From Wylensekiella montiformis (lineage in GTDB: Bacteria > Bacillota > Negativicutes > Selenomonadales > Selenomonadaceae): 64,000 nt of DNA. Shown here in pieces: positions 52,294 to 62,244 of this stretch; the stretch's first letter is position 1; the number at the start of each line of letters is the position of its first letter. The stretch covers positions 1 through 64,000 of the forward strand of contig NZ_VUNL01000009.1 in NCBI RefSeq assembly GCF_009697385.1, written 5' to 3'. The notes under the pieces are model-generated. The model worked only from the letters and a program-made list of their open reading frames with translations, had not been told where the DNA came from and ran no database searches. The translations under genes were made by a program, and so were the position numbers.

Positions 52294-52497
52294 ATGGCTT
52301 ATGATGCAGTCGGCCTTCCCTGGACGGAGGCCGCCCGGCAGCTGACAGAGTCAGGCTGCCGTTTCCAAACGGAAATCACACGCCCAACGCGTGATTTTTT
52401 CACGACAGATTCAACCTGTCTTTATGTGATCCGGCAGCGTGAGCTGCCGGATGGCATCCTGTTGCTTACCCTTGCGGCTAAGCAGATAACATCGTGA
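52294..52497 (+). CDS. small unknown protein between frr and ferredoxin
   Basis: A 67-residue protein (MAYDAVGLPWTEAARQLTESGC...LYVIRQRELPDGILLLTLAAKQITS). It starts one base after the frr stop and ends 15 bases before the ferredoxin start, so it is cotranscribed. It has two Cys and a beta-like end. No family is recognised. The tight spacing is the main evidence that it is translated. Confidence 0.6.
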   Translation: MAYDAVGLPWTEAARQLTESGCRFQTEITRPTRDFFTTDSTCLYVIRQRELPDGILLLTLAAKQITS

Positions 52498-52512
52498 AGG
52501 AGGTGTCCTGAC

Positions 52513-52683
52513 ATGGCTTATAAAATCAACGATGACTGCATTTCCTGCGGTTCCTGTGCTGCTACCTGCCCGGTTGAGGCAATCAGTGAAGGAGCGGATC
52601 ATTATGAAATTGATCCGGAAAAGTGCGTAGAGTGCGGCGCCTGCGCCGCCGGCTGCCCGGTATCTGCTATCGAGGCTCCCTGA
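52513..52683 (+). CDS. 2[4Fe-4S] ferredoxin
   Basis: A 56-residue clostridial-type ferredoxin. Cluster motif 1 is CISCGSCAATCPVEAI and motif 2 is CVECGACAAGCPVSAI, each C-x2-C-x2-C-x3-C-P, so both clusters are complete. It is a low-potential electron carrier of anaerobes. AAGGAGGTGTCC precedes the ATG. It sits in the frr-uppS interval and is followed by a terminator. Confidence 0.96.
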   Translation: MAYKINDDCISCGSCAATCPVEAISEGADHYEIDPEKCVECGACAAGCPVSAIEAP

Positions 52684-52721
52684 CGCATGGATGACGGAAC
52701 ATCGGATTCCGCCGGGAACGG

Positions 52722-52752
52722 GCCCCTCTTGCAGAGGGGCTTGTTCTTATTT
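52722..52752 (+). terminator. terminator after the ferredoxin gene
   Basis: GCCCCTCT (52722-52729), loop TGC, AGAGGGGC (52733-52740), then TTGTTCTTATTT. Nothing more is seen in 52753-52925 apart from the uppS ribosome site. Confidence 0.75.
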
Positions 52753-52925
52753 CGGCCTGTGGCGAGTCTCCCGCGCCTGCGATACGTCGCAATCAGGCGG
52801 GCGGGGATGAAGCAGACTCGTATCTCGGCGGTAAACAGCCGATCCAAGCGGCAGCATTTTGCGTATTTTGCATCATTGCGTGATTTTTATTGGGAAAAAT
52901 TATCCTGAGGATGAGGGATTACGAT

Positions 52926-53747
52926 ATGTTGAAAAAAATTCTGGGATCGATCGGCAGCTCCGTGGTATCCGGGGGCAGGTTTGAGATTCCCGAACATGAT
53001 TCCCCTTTGTTTTCCGAGATTGATTGGGACAAGCTTCCCCGCCATGTGGCCATTATCATGGATGGCAACGGCAGATGGGCGAAGGGGAAGGGAATGATTC
53101 GGACAGCGGGGCATACGGCAGGGGTTAAGACGTTGAAAAATATTCTCAAAACAGCAATCGGGCTCAGGCTGGACGCTCTGACTGTTTACGCATTTTCCAC
53201 GGAGAACTGGAAGCGGCCGCATCAGGAAGTCGATTTTTTGATGAACTTGTTTTCGGAGTACCTTCGGAAAGAGGTTCGCGAGATGTACGAGGATAATGTG
53301 CGGATTCATTTCATCGGGCAAATTGACGGTTTGCCCGAATCTCTGCAGAAACAGATGCGCGATGCGGAAGATCTGATGAAGGCGAATACAGGAGTGCGGT
53401 TTAATGTTGCCGCCAATTATGGCGGACAGGACGAATTGGTGCGCGCTGTCCGATCCATTGCCGGCAAGGTGGCCTCCGGGGCGCTGAATCCGGAGGATAT
53501 CGGCGAAGACACGGTGGAAGCGAATCTGGATACCTGGGGGAATCTTCCGGTGGATTTGGTCATCCGCACAAGCGGCGATCAGAGGCTGTCGAATTTTTTG
53601 CTCTGGCAGTCCGCCTATGCGGAGTTTTGGTTCACAGAGACGAATTGGCCGGATTTTACCCCGGAATGTTTTGTGGAAGCCATGAAAGATTACGCCGGAC
53701 GCGATCGTCGTTTCGGCGGACTCTCTCAGACGGATAAAAAAGAATAG
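52926..53747 (+). CDS. uppS: undecaprenyl diphosphate synthase
   Basis: A 273-residue cis-prenyltransferase. The family motifs are HVAIIMDGNGRWAKGKGM (catalytic Asp), LTVYAFSTENWKRP and DLVIRTSGDQRLSNFLLWQSAYAEFWF. It makes the C55 lipid carrier for wall and O-antigen synthesis. It has a 35-residue N-terminal lead before the core. ATG 52926 follows GAGGATGAGGG. Confidence 0.96.
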   Translation: MLKKILGSIGSSVVSGGRFEIPEHDSPLFSEIDWDKLPRHVAIIMDGNGRWAKGKGMIRTAGHTAGVKTLKNILKTAIGLRLDALTVYAFSTENWKRPHQEVDFLMNLFSEYLRKEVREMYEDNVRIHFIGQIDGLPESLQKQMRDAEDLMKANTGVRFNVAANYGGQDELVRAVRSIAGKVASGALNPEDIGEDTVEANLDTWGNLPVDLVIRTSGDQRLSNFLLWQSAYAEFWFTETNWPDFTPECFVEAMKDYAGRDRRFGGLSQTDKKE

Positions 53748-53752
53748 GAGCG

Positions 53753-54589
53753 ATGGATTTGCTTACAAGAATCATAACCGGTATCGTCGGTATTGCCCTG
53801 GCTGCCGTCATAATCCAGACGGGCGGTGCTTTCTTTGCCGGCGCAGCACTGTTGCTGGCCTGGCTGGCCTGGCTGGAATATGTACGGGTTTTCGCCGAGC
53901 GCGGTATGGGACTGACGCTTGTCACAGGACTTCTGGGAATCGGTCTGATTTGGTATGCCGGCTGGCAGCAGCAGACGGACTGGCTGCTTGCCGCCGTTAC
54001 GTTGTCTGTATGCGTGGTGTTGATGGAAAGCGTGCTGAGACGTTCGGCGGTCAGCATCATGGATGCTCTGGCGTCGGCTGCCGGTATTCTTTATATTGGT
54101 TTTCCTTTCGCGTACATGGTCATGCTTCGGCAGACTGCACCGGAGACCTTGCTGATGACGCCGGTCGGCTCGTTTGATTTCGGCTGTGCGATGATTTGGA
54201 TTTTATTTATCGGCACATGGTCCAGCGATACGTTCGCTTATTTTACCGGCTCTGCGCTGGGGCGGCATAAGCTTTGTCCGTCCATCAGCCCGAACAAGAC
54301 GGTGGAGGGCTTTTTGGGATCTTTAGTCGGGACGACTGCCGCTGTTGCCGCACTGGGCATGTTCTTTGACCTGCCGGTTCGGGAAATGGCTGTGCTGGGC
54401 TTTATTCTCGCGCTTCTGGCTACAATCGGCGATCTCGTGGAGTCTGTAGCCAAACGATATGCGGGGGTCAAGGACTCCGGAAATATTATCCCCGGGCATG
54501 GCGGCGTATGGGATCGCTTTGACAGCATCCTGTTTACCGCTCCGCTGGTTTATTATTTTGTGAAATTCGTCGGTATTGTCCTGAAATAA
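53753..54589 (+). CDS. cdsA: phosphatidate cytidylyltransferase
   Basis: A 278-residue membrane protein with about eight segments, ending in the CDP-diacylglycerol synthase signature (SPNKTVEGFLGS... and RYAGVKDSGNIIPGHGGVWDRFDS). It makes CDP-diacylglycerol for phospholipids. It follows uppS by 5 bases with AGGAG before the ATG. Confidence 0.95.
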   Translation: MDLLTRIITGIVGIALAAVIIQTGGAFFAGAALLLAWLAWLEYVRVFAERGMGLTLVTGLLGIGLIWYAGWQQQTDWLLAAVTLSVCVVLMESVLRRSAVSIMDALASAAGILYIGFPFAYMVMLRQTAPETLLMTPVGSFDFGCAMIWILFIGTWSSDTFAYFTGSALGRHKLCPSISPNKTVEGFLGSLVGTTAAVAALGMFFDLPVREMAVLGFILALLATIGDLVESVAKRYAGVKDSGNIIPGHGGVWDRFDSILFTAPLVYYFVKFVGIVLK

Positions 54590-54618
54590 AGGCATGCTGC
54601 AGTGAGGAGAATGGAACG

Positions 54619-55767
54619 ATGAAGAATATTGCTGTCCTGGGCTCGACCGGATCGATTGGCACACAGACGCTGGATGTCGTGCGCAGTCATCCCGAGCTTT
54701 TCCGCGTGCGGGTCCTGGCCGCGAATTCCAATGATGAATTGCTCGAAGCTCAAATTCGTGAATTTTGCCCGGATCTGGCTGTTCTGGCTGATGAATCAGC
54801 CTGGAAGCGCCTTTCGGCGCGATACAGCGGCCCGGTGAAATTGGCCGGAGGCCGGCAGGCCTTTATCGATGCGGCAGCCGTGGATGGCGTTGACACGGTG
54901 GTTACGGCTATGATGGGATTTGCGGGGCTGGAGCCGACGATGAAAGCGCTGGATGCCGGAAAGAACATTGCGCTGGCCAATAAGGAAACGCTTGTGGTCG
55001 CCGGTGAGCTGGTCATGAAGCGGGCCCGTGAGCAGCGCGTAGCGATTCTTCCTGTTGACAGTGAACACTGCGCCTTGTTCCAGTGCCTGCAGGGAGAGAA
55101 AAAGGATACGGTAGAAAAACTGCTTCTTACCTGTTCAGGCGGCCCGTTTCGGGGAAAGAGCCGGGAAGAGCTGGCTGGGGCTACCGTGGCGCAGGTGCTG
55201 GATCATCCGACATGGACTATGGGGAAAAAGATTACGGTGGATTCGGCTACGCTGGTCAATAAGGGGCTGGAGGTCATCGAAGCGAAATGGCTGTATGATG
55301 TCCGGTACGATCAGATTCAGGTCGTGGTGCATCCTCAGAGCATCGTACATTCCATGGTGCAGTTCCGCGACGGTGCGGTCATGGCGCAGCTCGGGTCGAC
55401 CGATATGCGGCTGCCGATTCAGTATGCGCTGACTTATCCGGAGCGCACCGTGTCCGGGTTCGAAAGGCTGGATTTCTGGAAGATGAAATCCCTGACGTTT
55501 GAGAAACCGGATACCGATACGTTCAGAGGACTGGCCTTTGCCTATGAAGCGGGACAGATGGGCGGCAGCATGCCATGTGTATTCAATGCGGCAAATGAAG
55601 TGGCTGTCGGAGCCTTTCTGCAGGGGAAGATTCGGTTCCTCGATATTTATGATATTATTGAAGAGACGATGATGAAAACAGAATGCGTTCTGTCGCCGAC
55701 GCTGGACGAGCTGTTTGAGGAAGACAGCCGGGCGCGCCGCTTTGCCGCCTCGCTTTTGGCGCGATAA
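54619..55767 (+). CDS. dxr: 1-deoxy-D-xylulose 5-phosphate reductoisomerase
   Basis: A 382-residue DXR: NADPH motif LGSTGSIGTQTLDVV, ALANKETLVVAG, catalytic loop PVDSEHCALFQCL, SGGPFRGKS, HPTWTMGKKITVDSATL, and metal site NKGLEVIEAKWLYDV. First committed step of the MEP isoprenoid route; ispG follows two genes later. Confidence 0.97.
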   Translation: MKNIAVLGSTGSIGTQTLDVVRSHPELFRVRVLAANSNDELLEAQIREFCPDLAVLADESAWKRLSARYSGPVKLAGGRQAFIDAAAVDGVDTVVTAMMGFAGLEPTMKALDAGKNIALANKETLVVAGELVMKRAREQRVAILPVDSEHCALFQCLQGEKKDTVEKLLLTCSGGPFRGKSREELAGATVAQVLDHPTWTMGKKITVDSATLVNKGLEVIEAKWLYDVRYDQIQVVVHPQSIVHSMVQFRDGAVMAQLGSTDMRLPIQYALTYPERTVSGFERLDFWKMKSLTFEKPDTDTFRGLAFAYEAGQMGGSMPCVFNAANEVAVGAFLQGKIRFLDIYDIIEETMMKTECVLSPTLDELFEEDSRARRFAASLLAR

Positions 55768-55781
55768 GAAAGGGGAAAAGT

Positions 55782-56819
55782 ATGGTTGTAACGATAGCGG
55801 CCGCTATTTTTGTCTTTGGGCTGCTGGTTCTTGTCCATGAACTCGGCCATTTTGTTACCGCAAAGCTGACCGGTATGCGGGTGGATGAATTTGCCATTGG
55901 ATTCGGCCCGAAACTCATCAGCCATCGATGGGGCGAGACCGTATACTCGATTCGGGCCGTTCCGCTGGGGGGCTTTAATGACATAGCCGGTATGGATCCG
56001 GCTGATAATGATGCGGGGGAGCGCGGATATTGCGAGAAGCCGGTTCGTTCCCGCATGATTGTCATTTTGGCCGGTTCCGTTATGAATTTTCTTTTGCCGG
56101 TTTTGATTTTTTTCGGGATCTTTTTCTTTTCCGGCGTTAGCACGCCGAATCCGGAACCCGTCATGGGCACCGTCATTGCCGGAAAGCCTGCGGCGGAAGC
56201 CGGTTTGCTGGAAGGCGACCGCGTGCTGAGTCTGAACGGACAGCCGGTCGAAAGCTGGACAGATTTTGTGCAGGGTGTGAGAGACAATACCGGCGAAGCA
56301 GTCACGGTGACGGTACAGCGCGGCGAAGACACGTTCACGACGACGATGACGCCGGTATATGACAGCAGCGCCAAGCGGGCTATGGTCGGCGTCATGAGCT
56401 CGGTGGATACCCGTTATCCGGGGCTGGCTGAAGCTGCCCGGCTGGCCGTGCAGAAAACGGCGGCGATACTCTATATGATGGTGGATGCCCTTTATCGGAT
56501 CCTTCTGGAGCTTTCCGGTGCGGAGTTGGCCGGGCCGATCGGCGTGGCGCAGATGGCCGGTGAGGTGGCCCAGATGGGCTTTGTGCCTTTACTGAATTTT
56601 GCAGCGTTTCTCAGCCTGAATCTCGGCATTGTGAATCTCTTTCCCATTCCCGCTTTGGACGGCGGACATTTTGCCGGCCTGTGCGTTGAGGCTGTGCGCG
56701 GCAAGCCGATGGGGCAGAAGGCGATGGAGTATACCCAGAAGATCGGGATTGCGCTGCTGATTCTTCTGATGGTTCTGGCTACAAAAAATGATATTGTGCG
56801 GGTATTTACGGGAGGCTGA
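55782..56819 (+). CDS. rseP: site-2 intramembrane metalloprotease RseP
   Basis: A 345-residue membrane protein. Zn motif HELGHF in the first membrane segment, a single PDZ domain (about 120-205, AAEAGLLEGDRVLSLNGQPV), and the third ligand region NLFPIPALDGGHF near 285. It cleaves anti-sigma factors and signal-peptide remnants. One PDZ is normal for Firmicutes (E. coli has two). Confidence 0.94.
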   Translation: MVVTIAAAIFVFGLLVLVHELGHFVTAKLTGMRVDEFAIGFGPKLISHRWGETVYSIRAVPLGGFNDIAGMDPADNDAGERGYCEKPVRSRMIVILAGSVMNFLLPVLIFFGIFFFSGVSTPNPEPVMGTVIAGKPAAEAGLLEGDRVLSLNGQPVESWTDFVQGVRDNTGEAVTVTVQRGEDTFTTTMTPVYDSSAKRAMVGVMSSVDTRYPGLAEAARLAVQKTAAILYMMVDALYRILLELSGAELAGPIGVAQMAGEVAQMGFVPLLNFAAFLSLNLGIVNLFPIPALDGGHFAGLCVEAVRGKPMGQKAMEYTQKIGIALLILLMVLATKNDIVRVFTGG

Positions 56820-56827
56820 AGCAAGCT

Positions 56828-57901
56828 ATGATCCAACGAAAAAAGACGCGTCAGATCCATATTGGTCCGGTGGCGATCGGCGGAGGTGCGCCGATTTCCG
56901 TACAGTCGATGTGCAATACGAAAACGACCGATACGGAAGTGACTGTCGCGCAGATCAAAGCCCTGCAGGCAGCGGGCTGCGATATCGTGCGGCTGGCTGT
57001 GCCTGATATGGAGGCGGCGAAAAATCTTGGAAATATCATCCGGTCTGTACAGGTGCCGCTGGTAGCGGACATTCATTTTGATTATAAACTGGCGATTGAG
57101 GCCATTCATCAGGGAATCGCGGCCTTGCGCCTGAATCCCGGCAATATTGGAGGCGCGGAAAAGGTCCGGGCCGTGGTGGCTGCAGCGAAGGAACGGCATA
57201 TCCCTATCCGCATCGGCGTCAATGCCGGTTCGCTGGATAAAAAAATTTCGGCGAAATATGGAGGTGCTACGCCGGAAGCTTTGGTGGAGTCCGCGATGGA
57301 GCATGTCCGTATTTTGGAAGCACTTGATTTCCATGATATGAAAATTTCCCTCAAGGCACATGACGTGCCGCTGACGATTGCCGCCTATCGCCTTATGAGC
57401 GAAACCGTGGATTATCCGCTTCATCTCGGCATTACCGAGGCCGGTACGGTCAATACGGGCATCATTAAGTCGGCTGTGGGCATCGGTGCGCTGCTGGCAG
57501 AAGGAATCGGCGATACGTTCCGCATTTCTCTGACTGGCGACCCGGTGGTTGAGGTCAAGACGGCCAATGAAATTCTGAAATCGTTGGGGCTGAGAGAATA
57601 TGGCCCGACTCTGGTGGCCTGCCCGACCTGCGGGCGTACGAGCATCGATCTTCCGGCTATCGCCGATCAGGTAGAAAAGAAGCTGGCAGGCATCAAGGAA
57701 CCCATTGACGTTGCGGTGATGGGCTGTGTGGTCAATGGTCCAGGTGAAGCGCGCGGAGCGGATGTCGGCATTGCAGGAGGAAACGGCGAAGGGCTGATTT
57801 TCCGCAAGGGCGAGATTATCCGCAAGGTTCCGGAAGCCGATCTGGTGGATGAGTTATTCAAGGAAATCGATGCGATATTGGAGGAACGGAATAAAAAATG
57901 A
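56828..57901 (+). CDS. ispG: 4-hydroxy-3-methylbut-2-enyl diphosphate synthase (flavodoxin)
   Basis: The 357-residue protein is IspG: TIM-barrel start [28 protein letters not shown], and the [4Fe-4S] ligands in ACPTCGRTS and [13 protein letters not shown]. It is the penultimate MEP enzyme and lies two genes after dxr. It overlaps proS by 4 bases. Confidence 0.96.
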   Translation: MIQRKKTRQIHIGPVAIGGGAPISVQSMCNTKTTDTEVTVAQIKALQAAGCDIVRLAVPDMEAAKNLGNIIRSVQVPLVADIHFDYKLAIEAIHQGIAALRLNPGNIGGAEKVRAVVAAAKERHIPIRIGVNAGSLDKKISAKYGGATPEALVESAMEHVRILEALDFHDMKISLKAHDVPLTIAAYRLMSETVDYPLHLGITEAGTVNTGIIKSAVGIGALLAEGIGDTFRISLTGDPVVEVKTANEILKSLGLREYGPTLVACPTCGRTSIDLPAIADQVEKKLAGIKEPIDVAVMGCVVNGPGEARGADVGIAGGNGEGLIFRKGEIIRKVPEADLVDELFKEIDAILEERNKK

Positions 57902-59613
57902 GAGCAAGCAATTTATATGCACCAACACTTCGGAATACGCCAGCTGAGGCCGAGATTGTCAGCCATCAGCTCATGTATCGCGCCGGAATGATCCGCAAGG
58001 TAGCCGGCGGCATGTATACCTTTTTGCCGCTTGGCTGGCGGGTGATTCGCAAGATCGAGCAGATCATCCGCGAAGAAATGGACGCTGCGGGCGGACAGGA
58101 GGTCTGCATGCCGATTCTGCAGCCCTCGGAACTTTGGGAGGAGAGCGGCCGTTGGGCGGCTTATGGCGATGAAATGATGCGGATCAAGGATCGCCATAGC
58201 CGTGATTTCTGCCTTGGACCGACGCATGAGGAAATGATTACCGATCTTGTGCGCGATGAAGTGCGCAGCTATAAGCAGCTGCCGCTGATGCTTTATCAGA
58301 TTCAGGACAAGTTCCGCGATGAGCGCCGCCCGCGCTTCGGTCTGATGCGCAGCCGCGAGTTCATCATGAAGGATCTCTATTCCTTTGACAAGGATGTCGA
58401 GGGGATGAATGAATCATATCGGAAGATGTACGATGCCTATACGAAGATTTTTACGCGCATGGGCCTGGAATTCCGTCCGGTTGAGGCCGACAACGGTGCG
58501 ATCGGCGGCGGTCATTCGCATGAGTTCACCGTTCTTGCGGATGCGGGGGAATCCAATATCGCGTACTGCACGTCCTGTGATTATGCGGCCAGTGATGAAA
58601 AGGCGGAACTTAAGCCGCTGGATATTCCCGCCGAAGAAGAGCTGCCGTTGGAAAAGGTCTCTACGCCGGGAACGAATACCATTGAATCGCTCTGCGAATA
58701 TCTCCATGTGTCTGCCGATCAAACGATCAAGGCTGTCGCTTATCAGACCGATAAGGATGAGCTCGTTTTGGCCTTTGTCCGCGGCGATCATGAAGTCAAT
58801 GAGGTCAAGGTCATCAATCAGATCGAGGGGGCTCTCGATCTGCGCATGGCGGATGAGGATGCGATTCGCGCCGCCGGCGGCTGTCCGGGCTTTATGGGGC
58901 CGATCGGCCTTAAGAAGGGGACGCATGTGCTTGTCGATGCCACGGTGATGAAGATGCATAATGCCGTCACGGGGGCAAATGAGGCGGACGCGCATTTCCG
59001 GCAGGTTAACCCAGAGCGTGATTTTGACCGGGGGGCGGTTGTCGTCGCTGATCTGCGCATGGTCAGCGAAGGGGATCCGTGTCCTCATTGCGGTGCGCCG
59101 CTTAAGATGACCCGCGGCATCGAGGCCGGTCAGGTCTTTACGTTGGGAACGAAGTACAGTCAGGCCATGGGGGCTGTTTTCCTGGACGAGAACGGCAAGG
59201 AGCAGCCGCTTGTCATGGGATGCTACGGAATCGGCGTCGGCCGTACGATGGCAGCGGCCATTGAGCAGAATAACGATGAGCAGGGGATCATCTGGCCACG
59301 GGCAATCGCGCCGTTTGAAGTCGTGATCGTAGCCGTCAATGCGAAGAAGGACGACCAGCTCGCTTATGCGGAAGGTGTTTATGAGGAATGTCGTCAGGCC
59401 GGCATGGATGTTCTCCTCGATGACCGCAGAGAACGTGCGGGAGTCAAGTTCAAGGACTGTGATCTGATCGGTTATCCGGTACGTGTCGTTATCGGGCCCA
59501 AAGCCGTCGATGAGGGCGTGATTGAAGTCAAGGTGCGCCGCACCGGTGAAGTGTATACCTTCCATCGGGAAGAATATCTGTCCAAGGTACAAGAATTGCT
59601 GAAGACCCTTTGA
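57898..59613 (+). CDS. proS: prolyl-tRNA synthetase (bacterial type with editing domain)
   Basis: The 571-residue class II synthetase begins [38 protein letters not shown]. Motif 2 is [21 protein letters not shown] and motif 3 is [11 protein letters not shown]. The INS editing domain (about 230-390) is present with the YbaK-like [11 protein letters not shown] region, and the C-terminal anticodon domain follows. It is the last chromosomal gene: foreign DNA begins right behind its stop. Confidence 0.97.
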   Translation: MRASNLYAPTLRNTPAEAEIVSHQLMYRAGMIRKVAGGMYTFLPLGWRVIRKIEQIIREEMDAAGGQEVCMPILQPSELWEESGRWAAYGDEMMRIKDRHSRDFCLGPTHEEMITDLVRDEVRSYKQLPLMLYQIQDKFRDERRPRFGLMRSREFIMKDLYSFDKDVEGMNESYRKMYDAYTKIFTRMGLEFRPVEADNGAIGGGHSHEFTVLADAGESNIAYCTSCDYAASDEKAELKPLDIPAEEELPLEKVSTPGTNTIESLCEYLHVSADQTIKAVAYQTDKDELVLAFVRGDHEVNEVKVINQIEGALDLRMADEDAIRAAGGCPGFMGPIGLKKGTHVLVDATVMKMHNAVTGANEADAHFRQVNPERDFDRGAVVVADLRMVSEGDPCPHCGAPLKMTRGIEAGQVFTLGTKYSQAMGAVFLDENGKEQPLVMGCYGIGVGRTMAAAIEQNNDEQGIIWPRAIAPFEVVIVAVNAKKDDQLAYAEGVYEECRQAGMDVLLDDRRERAGVKFKDCDLIGYPVRVVIGPKAVDEGVIEVKVRRTGEVYTFHREEYLSKVQELLKTL

Positions 59614-59706
59614 GTAAATGCTCATGTACGGTAAGGAAGCAAGCAACCGAAAACAAGAGATAGACCGCCAGCACTACACTATTCCGAACCAAAGACCAAA
59701 AGATAA

Positions 59707-59748
59707 GCATTGTGGGAAAATCTAAACTTTTGGATTTTCCTACAATGC
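59707..59748. repeat. 16-bp inverted repeat near the element border
   Basis: The arms 59707-59722 and 59733-59748 (GCATTGT-GGAAAATC type) pair with one mismatch around a 10-base loop. The left flank on the minus strand is T-rich, so it may also terminate leftward transcription. It is the most marked structure between proS and the tet(W) leader. Confidence 0.6.
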
Positions 59749-59814
59749 CAACTACGGCGGAATCCCTCCCACTCCTTATATCTTTCTGTATACATTGAAT
59801 TTGTATTTAGTAAA

Positions 59815-59913
59815 ATGCAGACAACACCACGGATCGGCTTTTGGTTGGACAATTCCAACCAAACACCACAGCAGACAGCAGAAAACATTCTGAACGCTAG
59901 GAAGCCGGTATGA
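59815..59913 (+). pseudogene. possible truncated end of an AAA/kinase-like gene
   Basis: An open segment of 32 codons reads MQTTPRIGFWLDNSNQTPQQ then TAENILNARKPV and stop. WLDNSNQTPxxTAExIL looks like the C-terminal end of P-loop kinase-type resistance or AAA proteins, where D-N-S-N-x-T-P precedes a closing helix. There is no ribosome site and no ATPase core upstream, so it is more likely a leftover than a gene. Confidence 0.35.
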
Positions 59914-59952
59914 TTGTTACATATAAGGGGAAGAAAAATTTCTTTTAGGTAC

Positions 59953-59981
59953 TTGCTTTCCTAAAACTGATGTGATACAAT
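59953..59981 (+). promoter_or_regulatory. tet(W) promoter
   Basis: -35 TTGCTT (59953-59958), 17-base spacer, -10 TACAAT (59976-59981). It matches the position of the tet(M)/tet(W) leader promoter. Confidence 0.75.
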
Positions 59982-60009
59982 GATTTAATCCAGAAAAGGA
60001 GTAAAAAAT

Positions 60010-60033
60010 ATGCGGCAAGGTATTCTTAAATAA
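60010..60033 (+). CDS. tet(W) leader peptide 1 (MRQGILK)
   Basis: Seven codons, ATG CGG CAA GGT ATT CTT AAA TAA, with AAAAGGAG upstream. The same heptapeptide stands before tet(M) in Tn916. Its codons overlap the arm GGTATTCTTAAAT, which pairs with ATTTAAGAATAC at about 60105-60116, so translation can alter the leader fold. Confidence 0.6.
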   Translation: MRQGILK

Positions 60034-60069
60034 AACTATAATCAAATAGTGGGAACAAAGGATTATGAT

Positions 60070-60097
60070 AGCTCCTTTTGTAGGGGCTTAGTTTTTT
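60070..60097 (+). terminator. first attenuator hairpin of the tet(W) leader
   Basis: AGCTCC (60070-60075) pairs with GGGGCT (60083-60088), with TTAGTTTTTTG behind. It is a terminator in the leader about 90 bases after the promoter. Confidence 0.65.
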
Positions 60098-60170
60098 GTA
60101 CCCAATTTAAGAATACTTTTGCCTTATCAATTTTGACATATCCCCAAAAACAGCAATCACAAACAGGTGT

Positions 60171-60215
60171 ATGCTGTATATGTGTATGTCCGCAACTTAT
60201 AATCCCCAGTGGTAA
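60171..60215 (+). CDS. tet(W) leader peptide 2 (14 residues)
   Basis: ATG CTG TAT ATG TGT ATG TCC GCA ACT TAT AAT CCC CAG TGG TAA encodes MLYMCMSATYNPQW. It corresponds to the short orf12-type peptide before tet(M), which also ends near NPQW. Its last codons form the left arm of the following terminator, so ribosome progress should control termination. The ribosome site is weak (CAGGTGT). Confidence 0.6.
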   Translation: MLYMCMSATYNPQW

Positions 60216-60240
60216 AAGTATTTTACTGCTGGGGATTTTT
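60201..60240 (+). terminator. attenuator terminator before tet(W)
   Basis: AATCCCCAG (60201-60209) pairs with CTGGGGATT (60229-60237), and the inner GTAAAA/TTTTAC extends the stem; TTTTT follows. Tetracycline-slowed ribosomes are thought to relieve this type of termination (known for tet(M)). Confidence 0.8.
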
Positions 60241-60274
60241 ATGCCCTTTGGGGCTGTAAAGGGAGGACAATCAC

Positions 60275-62194
60275 ATGAAAATAATCAATATTGGAATTCT
60301 TGCCCATGTAGACGCTGGAAAGACGACCTTGACGGAGAGCCTGCTATATGCCAGCGGAGCCATTTCAGAACCGGGGAGCGTCGAAAAAGGGACAACGAGG
60401 ACGGACACCATGTTTTTGGAGCGGCAGCGTGGGATTACCATTCAAGCGGCAGTCACTTCCTTCCAGTGGCACAGATGTAAAGTTAACATTGTGGATACGC
60501 CCGGCCACATGGATTTTTTGGCGGAGGTGTACCGCTCTTTGGCTGTTTTAGATGGGGCCATCTTGGTGATCTCCGCTAAAGATGGCGTGCAGGCCCAGAC
60601 CCGTATTCTGTTCCATGCCCTGCGGAAAATGAACATTCCCACCGTTATCTTTATCAACAAGATCGACCAGGCTGGCGTTGATTTGCAGAGCGTGGTTCAG
60701 TCTGTTCGGGATAAGCTCTCCGCCGATATTATCATCAAGCAGACGGTGTCGCTGTCCCCGGAAATAGTCCTGGAGGAAAATACCGACATAGAAGCATGGG
60801 ATGCGGTCATCGAAAATAACGATGAATTATTGGAAAAGTATATCGCAGGAGAACCAATCAGCCGGGAAAAACTTGCGCGGGAGGAACAGCAGCGGGTTCA
60901 AGACGCCTCCCTGTTCCCAGTCTATCATGGCAGCGCCAAAAATGGCCTTGGCATTCAACCGTTGATGGATGCGGTGACAGGGCTGTTCCAACCGATTGGG
61001 GAACAGGGGGGCGCCGCCCTATGCGGCAGCGTTTTCAAGGTTGAGTACACCGATTGCGGCCAGCGGCGTGTCTATCTACGGTTATACAGCGGAACGCTGC
61101 GCCTGCGGGATACGGTGGCCCTGGCCGGGAGAGAAAAGCTGAAAATCACAGAGATGCGTATTCCATCCAAAGGGGAAATTGTTCGGACAGACACCGCTTA
61201 TCAGGGTGAAATTGTTATCCTTCCCAGCGACAGCGTGAGGTTAAACGATGTATTAGGGGACCAAACCCGGCTCCCTCGTAAAAGGTGGCGCGAGGACCCC
61301 CTCCCCATGCTGCGGACGACGATTGCGCCGAAAACGGCAGCGCAAAGAGAACGGCTGCTGGACGCTCTTACGCAACTTGCGGATACTGACCCGCTTTTGC
61401 GTTGCGAAGTGGATTCCATCACCCATGAGATCATTCTTTCTTTTTTGGGCCGGGTGCAGTTGGAGGTTGTTTCCGCTTTGCTGTCGGAAAAATACAAGCT
61501 TGAAACAGTGGTAAAGGAACCCTCCGTCATTTATATGGAGCGGCCGCTCAAAGCAGCCAGCCACACCATCCATATCGAGGTGCCGCCCAACCCGTTTTGG
61601 GCATCCATAGGACTGTCTGTTACACCACTCTCGCTTGGCTCCGGTGTACAATACGAGAGCCGGGTTTCGCTGGGATACTTGAACCAGAGTTTTCAAAACG
61701 CTGTCAGGGATGGTATCCGTTACGGGCTGGAGCAGGGCTTGTTCGGCTGGAACGTAACGGACTGTAAGATTTGCTTTGAATACGGGCTTTATTACAGTCC
61801 GGTCAGCACGCCGGCGGACTTCCGCTCATTGGCCCCGATTGTATTGGAACAGGCATTGAAGGAATCGGGGACGCAGCTGCTGGAACCTTATCTCTCCTTC
61901 ATCCTCTATGCGCCCCAGGAATACCTTTCCAGGGCTTATCATGATGCACCGAAATACTGTGCCACCATCGAAACGGCCCAGGTAAAAAAGGATGAAGTTG
62001 TCTTTACTGGCGAGATTCCCGCCCGCTGTATACAGGCATACCGTACTGATCTGGCCTTTTACACCAACGGGCGGAGCGTATGCCTTACAGAGCTGAAAGG
62101 ATATCAGGCCGCTGTCGGTCAGCCGGTCATCCAGCCCCGCCGTCCAAACAGCCGCCTGGACAAGGTGCGCCATATGTTTCAGAAGGTAATGTAA
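60275..62194 (+). CDS. tet(W): tetracycline resistance ribosomal protection protein Tet(W)
   Basis: The 639-residue translational GTPase resembles EF-G. G1 is [11 protein letters not shown]2 region [12 protein letters not shown]3 DTPGHMDF, G4 NKIDQ. Length and sequence fit the Tet(W) allele family as I know it ([40 protein letters not shown]), and differ clearly from Tet(M) and Tet(O). The protein binds the ribosome and dislodges tetracycline. AAAGGGAGGACAATCAC precedes the ATG. It lies in an element behind proS and is preceded by an attenuator leader. It looks intact. Confidence 0.97.
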   Translation: MKIINIGILAHVDAGKTTLTESLLYASGAISEPGSVEKGTTRTDTMFLERQRGITIQAAVTSFQWHRCKVNIVDTPGHMDFLAEVYRSLAVLDGAILVISAKDGVQAQTRILFHALRKMNIPTVIFINKIDQAGVDLQSVVQSVRDKLSADIIIKQTVSLSPEIVLEENTDIEAWDAVIENNDELLEKYIAGEPISREKLAREEQQRVQDASLFPVYHGSAKNGLGIQPLMDAVTGLFQPIGEQGGAALCGSVFKVEYTDCGQRRVYLRLYSGTLRLRDTVALAGREKLKITEMRIPSKGEIVRTDTAYQGEIVILPSDSVRLNDVLGDQTRLPRKRWREDPLPMLRTTIAPKTAAQRERLLDALTQLADTDPLLRCEVDSITHEIILSFLGRVQLEVVSALLSEKYKLETVVKEPSVIYMERPLKAASHTIHIEVPPNPFWASIGLSVTPLSLGSGVQYESRVSLGYLNQSFQNAVRDGIRYGLEQGLFGWNVTDCKICFEYGLYYSPVSTPADFRSLAPIVLEQALKESGTQLLEPYLSFILYAPQEYLSRAYHDAPKYCATIETAQVKKDEVVFTGEIPARCIQAYRTDLAFYTNGRSVCLTELKGYQAAVGQPVIQPRRPNSRLDKVRHMFQKVM

Positions 62195-62244
62195 AGATAC
62201 ATAATCGTCAAGACGGCAACAATCAGAAGTTATGGAGGGTAACA

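Noticed and set aside
59679-59888. Minus-strand ORF before tet(W)
   Set aside because: A 69-codon frame crosses the inverted repeat and lacks a ribosome site and family resemblance.
60049-60480. Plus-strand ORF covering the tet(W) leader
   Set aside because: It runs through the attenuator terminator and overlaps the start of tet(W) in another frame; the real products here are the short leader peptides.
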